64,000 nt of DNA from Galbibacter sp. BG1 (GTDB lineage: Bacteria > Bacteroidota > Bacteroidia > Flavobacteriales > Flavobacteriaceae). The translations under genes were made by a program, and so were the position numbers. The notes under the pieces are model-generated. The model was not told the origin of the DNA. It saw only the letters and a program-made list of their open reading frames with translations, and made no database searches. Location of the stretch: assembly GCF_013391805.1 (NCBI RefSeq), contig NZ_CP058364.1:3415501-3479500 (forward strand), given 5' to 3'. This document shows positions 62,309 to 64,000 of this stretch, in pieces (position 1 is the stretch's first letter; each line of letters opens with the position of its first letter).

Positions 62309-63124
62309 TTATTTGCTGTATTGTTCTAATAATTGTTTAAAATCTGCTAACTCTTTGCTTAGCTCTTCATTGAGTTTCGTCGCCTTTCCTTGGTATTCAC
62401 CTTCTGGAAATTCCGTTATCAATTTTTTATAGGCCGCCTGCGCATTGTTAATACGTTCTTCTTTTTTAGAGTAGATACTATTAACCGCCAAGTTGTATTT
62501 CGCCAAGAAATCATAATATAATGCATCCTCTTTATAAACCGATCCTGGATATTCTTTAAAGAACATTTCAAAAGATTTTATGGACGCATTGTAATCTGAT
62601 ATTCTATTGTATTGCTTTGCTATTTCAAAGGCCTTCTTTTCCAATTTTGCCCTTAACTCCGCTACCATTTCGTTTGCTTGCTCCATATACTCCGACTCTG
62701 AATGGGTATTGATGAAAATTTGCAATCTACTAATAGCTTTTTCCGTTTCTGTTTGATCTAAACTATATCTCGGGGAAGTTAAATATTGACTTTTAGCACC
62801 TAAGAAAGCTGCCTCCTCTGCCTTATCACTCCGTGGATATGATTTTGAGAAACGCTCGAACTGATAGGCTGCCAAGTAATAATCTTCCATCTCGTAATAA
62901 GAGTTGGCATAAAAATAAATAAGACGTTCACCCTGCGGTTTTCCTACATACTGAGGTACAATTTGCTCTAAAAGCCTATTAGCGCGTTTATAGTCTCCTT
63001 CATTATAAAGCTTTTCAGCCATTTCATATTTATTCTTTACATCACTATCCTTTAATACTTTTTGATACTCACTACATCCAATGAATAAAAAAACAGAAAG
63101 AATTAATATGTATGTATATTTCAT
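62309..63124 (-). CDS. bamD: Outer-membrane assembly lipoprotein BamD
   Basis: BamD is the TPR lipoprotein of the beta-barrel assembly machinery. The frame extends to 63166, but the ATG at 63124 gives the proper lipoprotein signal (KYTYILILSVFLFIGC followed by SEYQK) and is chosen, leaving about 271 residues. Tetratricopeptide-like helices (AEKLYNEGDYKRANRLLEQ; YYEMEDYYLAAYQFERFSKSYPRSDKAEEAAF; DYNASIKSFEMFFKEYPGSVYKEDALY) cover most of the mature protein. It is the first gene of the operon. A candidate promoter lies about 100 bases upstream at 63222-63229. Confidence 0.94.
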   Translation of the reverse strand: MKYTYILILSVFLFIGCSEYQKVLKDSDVKNKYEMAEKLYNEGDYKRANRLLEQIVPQYVGKPQGERLIYFYANSYYEMEDYYLAAYQFERFSKSYPRSDKAEEAAFLGAKSQYLTSPRYSLDQTETEKAISRLQIFINTHSESEYMEQANEMVAELRAKLEKKAFEIAKQYNRISDYNASIKSFEMFFKEYPGSVYKEDALYYDFLAKYNLAVNSIYSKKEERINNAQAAYKKLITEFPEGEYQGKATKLNEELSKELADFKQLLEQYSK

Positions 63125-63675
63125 ATGCATTACGCCGCTAAGCAGGTTTTTATTTTTCAGCTCCAATCAAACTATTTTTGGACTGCACACCAAGTAATTA
63201 GGTTGCAGATAATTCATCGGGCAAAATTAGTTAAATATATGTAATTAAAAAAACTATTTTAAAAGGTGAAAATAAAGCTCTTTTGAAACATTCAACCGGC
63301 TCCACTCCCTTTTTATTAAAAGTTTAACTTTCCCCTATTCCATACCTCCAATGAAACCAATGATAAATTAGATTTTACAAACCGCTTTTCAACATTTTCT
63401 CTACGGAAAGATAAAGAGTATCTAAATTACGGGTTGTACGACTTATTTTGGATTTTGGACTATTCCCAAGAATAGGTCATGAGTACAATTTTTTAGAATT
63501 AAAGGAATCATTTCCGTCAAGGATATCATTGTTTGTGTCCAACTTTACAAAACCTGTTGTTTATATTCGTCTTAGCCTCCGAAGAAATCCCTTTTAGACT
63601 AATAAATCCATAAAGAGAGTGGCATTTCTAGGTAAACGAAGAAAAATTTAATTCAAGTATAAAAAAAAATACATT
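63125..63675. other. Intergenic region of 551 bases with a candidate bamD promoter
   Basis: The gap lies between divergent bamD and the DUF4199 gene. On the minus strand TAATTTTG (63229-63222) fits the -7 consensus and would give bamD a leader of about 90 bases. No -33 TTG is visible. The remainder (about 63280-63660) shows no RNA gene, repeat or open frame that I can support. Confidence 0.5.
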
Positions 63676-64000
63676 ATGAAAAATTACAGTTCAGCAATAA
63701 AATATGGAAGTCTCACCGGTATCGCCTTAATTATTTACTTTCTGATTTTATCCCTATTTGGACTTCATCAATATCCCATATTGGGTGCCCTGAACATTGC
63801 CATTATAGCCACAGCAATGTACTATGGAATGCGGGATTTTAAAGCAAATTTTACGGGCAACTTTCTTTATAGGCATGGCTTCGCCGCGGGGATGATTATC
63901 GGGTTCATGGGAACGGTTATTTTTACTATATTTTTCGCTTTATATGTAACCGAACTTAATTCTGATTTTTTAAATTCTTTTATGACGGAATGGAAGTTTG
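63676..64000 (+). CDS. DUF4199 membrane protein, truncated by the window end
   Basis: The first 108 residues of a protein start at ATG 63676. The sequence KYGSLTGIALIIYFLILSLFG, a second helix with YPILGALNIAIIATAMYYGMRDFKAN, and the third (AAGMIIGFMGTVIFTIFFALYV) match DUF4199 proteins (about 170 residues). The end lies outside the window. In flavobacteria these proteins often sit beside a glycosyltransferase, which cannot be seen here. Function is unknown. Confidence 0.88.
   Translation, partial: MKNYSSAIKYGSLTGIALIIYFLILSLFGLHQYPILGALNIAIIATAMYYGMRDFKANFTGNFLYRHGFAAGMIIGFMGTVIFTIFFALYVTELNSDFLNSFMTEWKF

Noticed and set aside
1-64000. CRISPR arrays, insertion sequences, prophage and integron elements
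   Set aside because: No regularly spaced repeats, transposase or integrase frames, or attachment-site duplications beside the tRNA were seen.

Overview
The window looks like a chromosomal segment of a marine-type member of the Flavobacteriaceae (Bacteroidota). This rests on the low-GC DNA, the near absence of Shine-Dalgarno sites, promoters of the TTG-N19-21-TAnnTTTG type, and typical flavobacterial families and gene orders (tsaE-ald, bamD-rpoZ-coaBC-DUF4835, tpiA-prmA-clpS, a speA-speB-deoxyhypusine synthase-like trio, HYC_CC_PP, DUF3347, DUF4199). No insertion sequence, prophage, CRISPR array, rRNA or replication origin was seen. There is one tRNA, tRNA-Arg(ACG).

Layout. 1-3.9 kb: a truncated membrane-protein gene, tsaE, a small lipoprotein, a second membrane protein related to the truncated one, alanine dehydrogenase and a DUF4258-like protein. 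3.9-5.6 kb: a surface lipoprotein with three fibronectin III domains and a fasciclin domain, and a tiny membrane protein. 5.7-26.4 kb: a capsule/exopolysaccharide locus. A leftward block holds wzc, wza, a PglF-type dehydratase and a DegT aminotransferase. A rightward block holds UDP-glucose dehydrogenase, a Wzx flippase, two pyruvyl transferases, three GT2 and two GT4 glycosyltransferases and an EpsG-like polymerase. The CpsB-type phosphatase and a lipoprotein agmatine deiminase sit at the left edge. No priming sugar-phosphate transferase is present. 26.5-37.6 kb: a copper/heavy-metal detoxification block (HYC_CC_PP, RND pump, TolC, DUF3347, permease, P1B-ATPase, adaptor).

37.7-54.8 kb: housekeeping genes. 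These are proline dehydrogenase, aroB, a polyamine operon (arginine decarboxylase, agmatinase, and a deoxyhypusine synthase-like protein lacking the canonical catalytic lysine), a PfpI-family protein, a DinB protein, a large protein joining a degenerate M1-peptidase region to an outer-membrane barrel, a fused two-domain 2-oxoacid dehydrogenase E1, a MauE/DoxX protein, tpiA, prmA and clpS. 54.8-59.1 kb: a sulfur module comprising a metallo-beta-lactamase/double-rhodanese protein, TauE/SafE, two YeeE/YedE-type half-transporters and a cysteine-rich Crp/Fnr regulator, with a candidate Crp/Fnr-type operator in front of the transport operon. 59.2-64 kb: tRNA-Arg, a small membrane protein, the DUF4835-coaBC-rpoZ-bamD operon and the start of a DUF4199 gene.

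The strongest candidates for less-described biology are the sulfur module with its possible thiol-sensing regulator and operator, the lysine-less deoxyhypusine synthase-like enzyme in a polyamine operon, and the pseudo-M1-peptidase/beta-barrel fusion. The family names come from recognising motifs and gene order, not from a database search.
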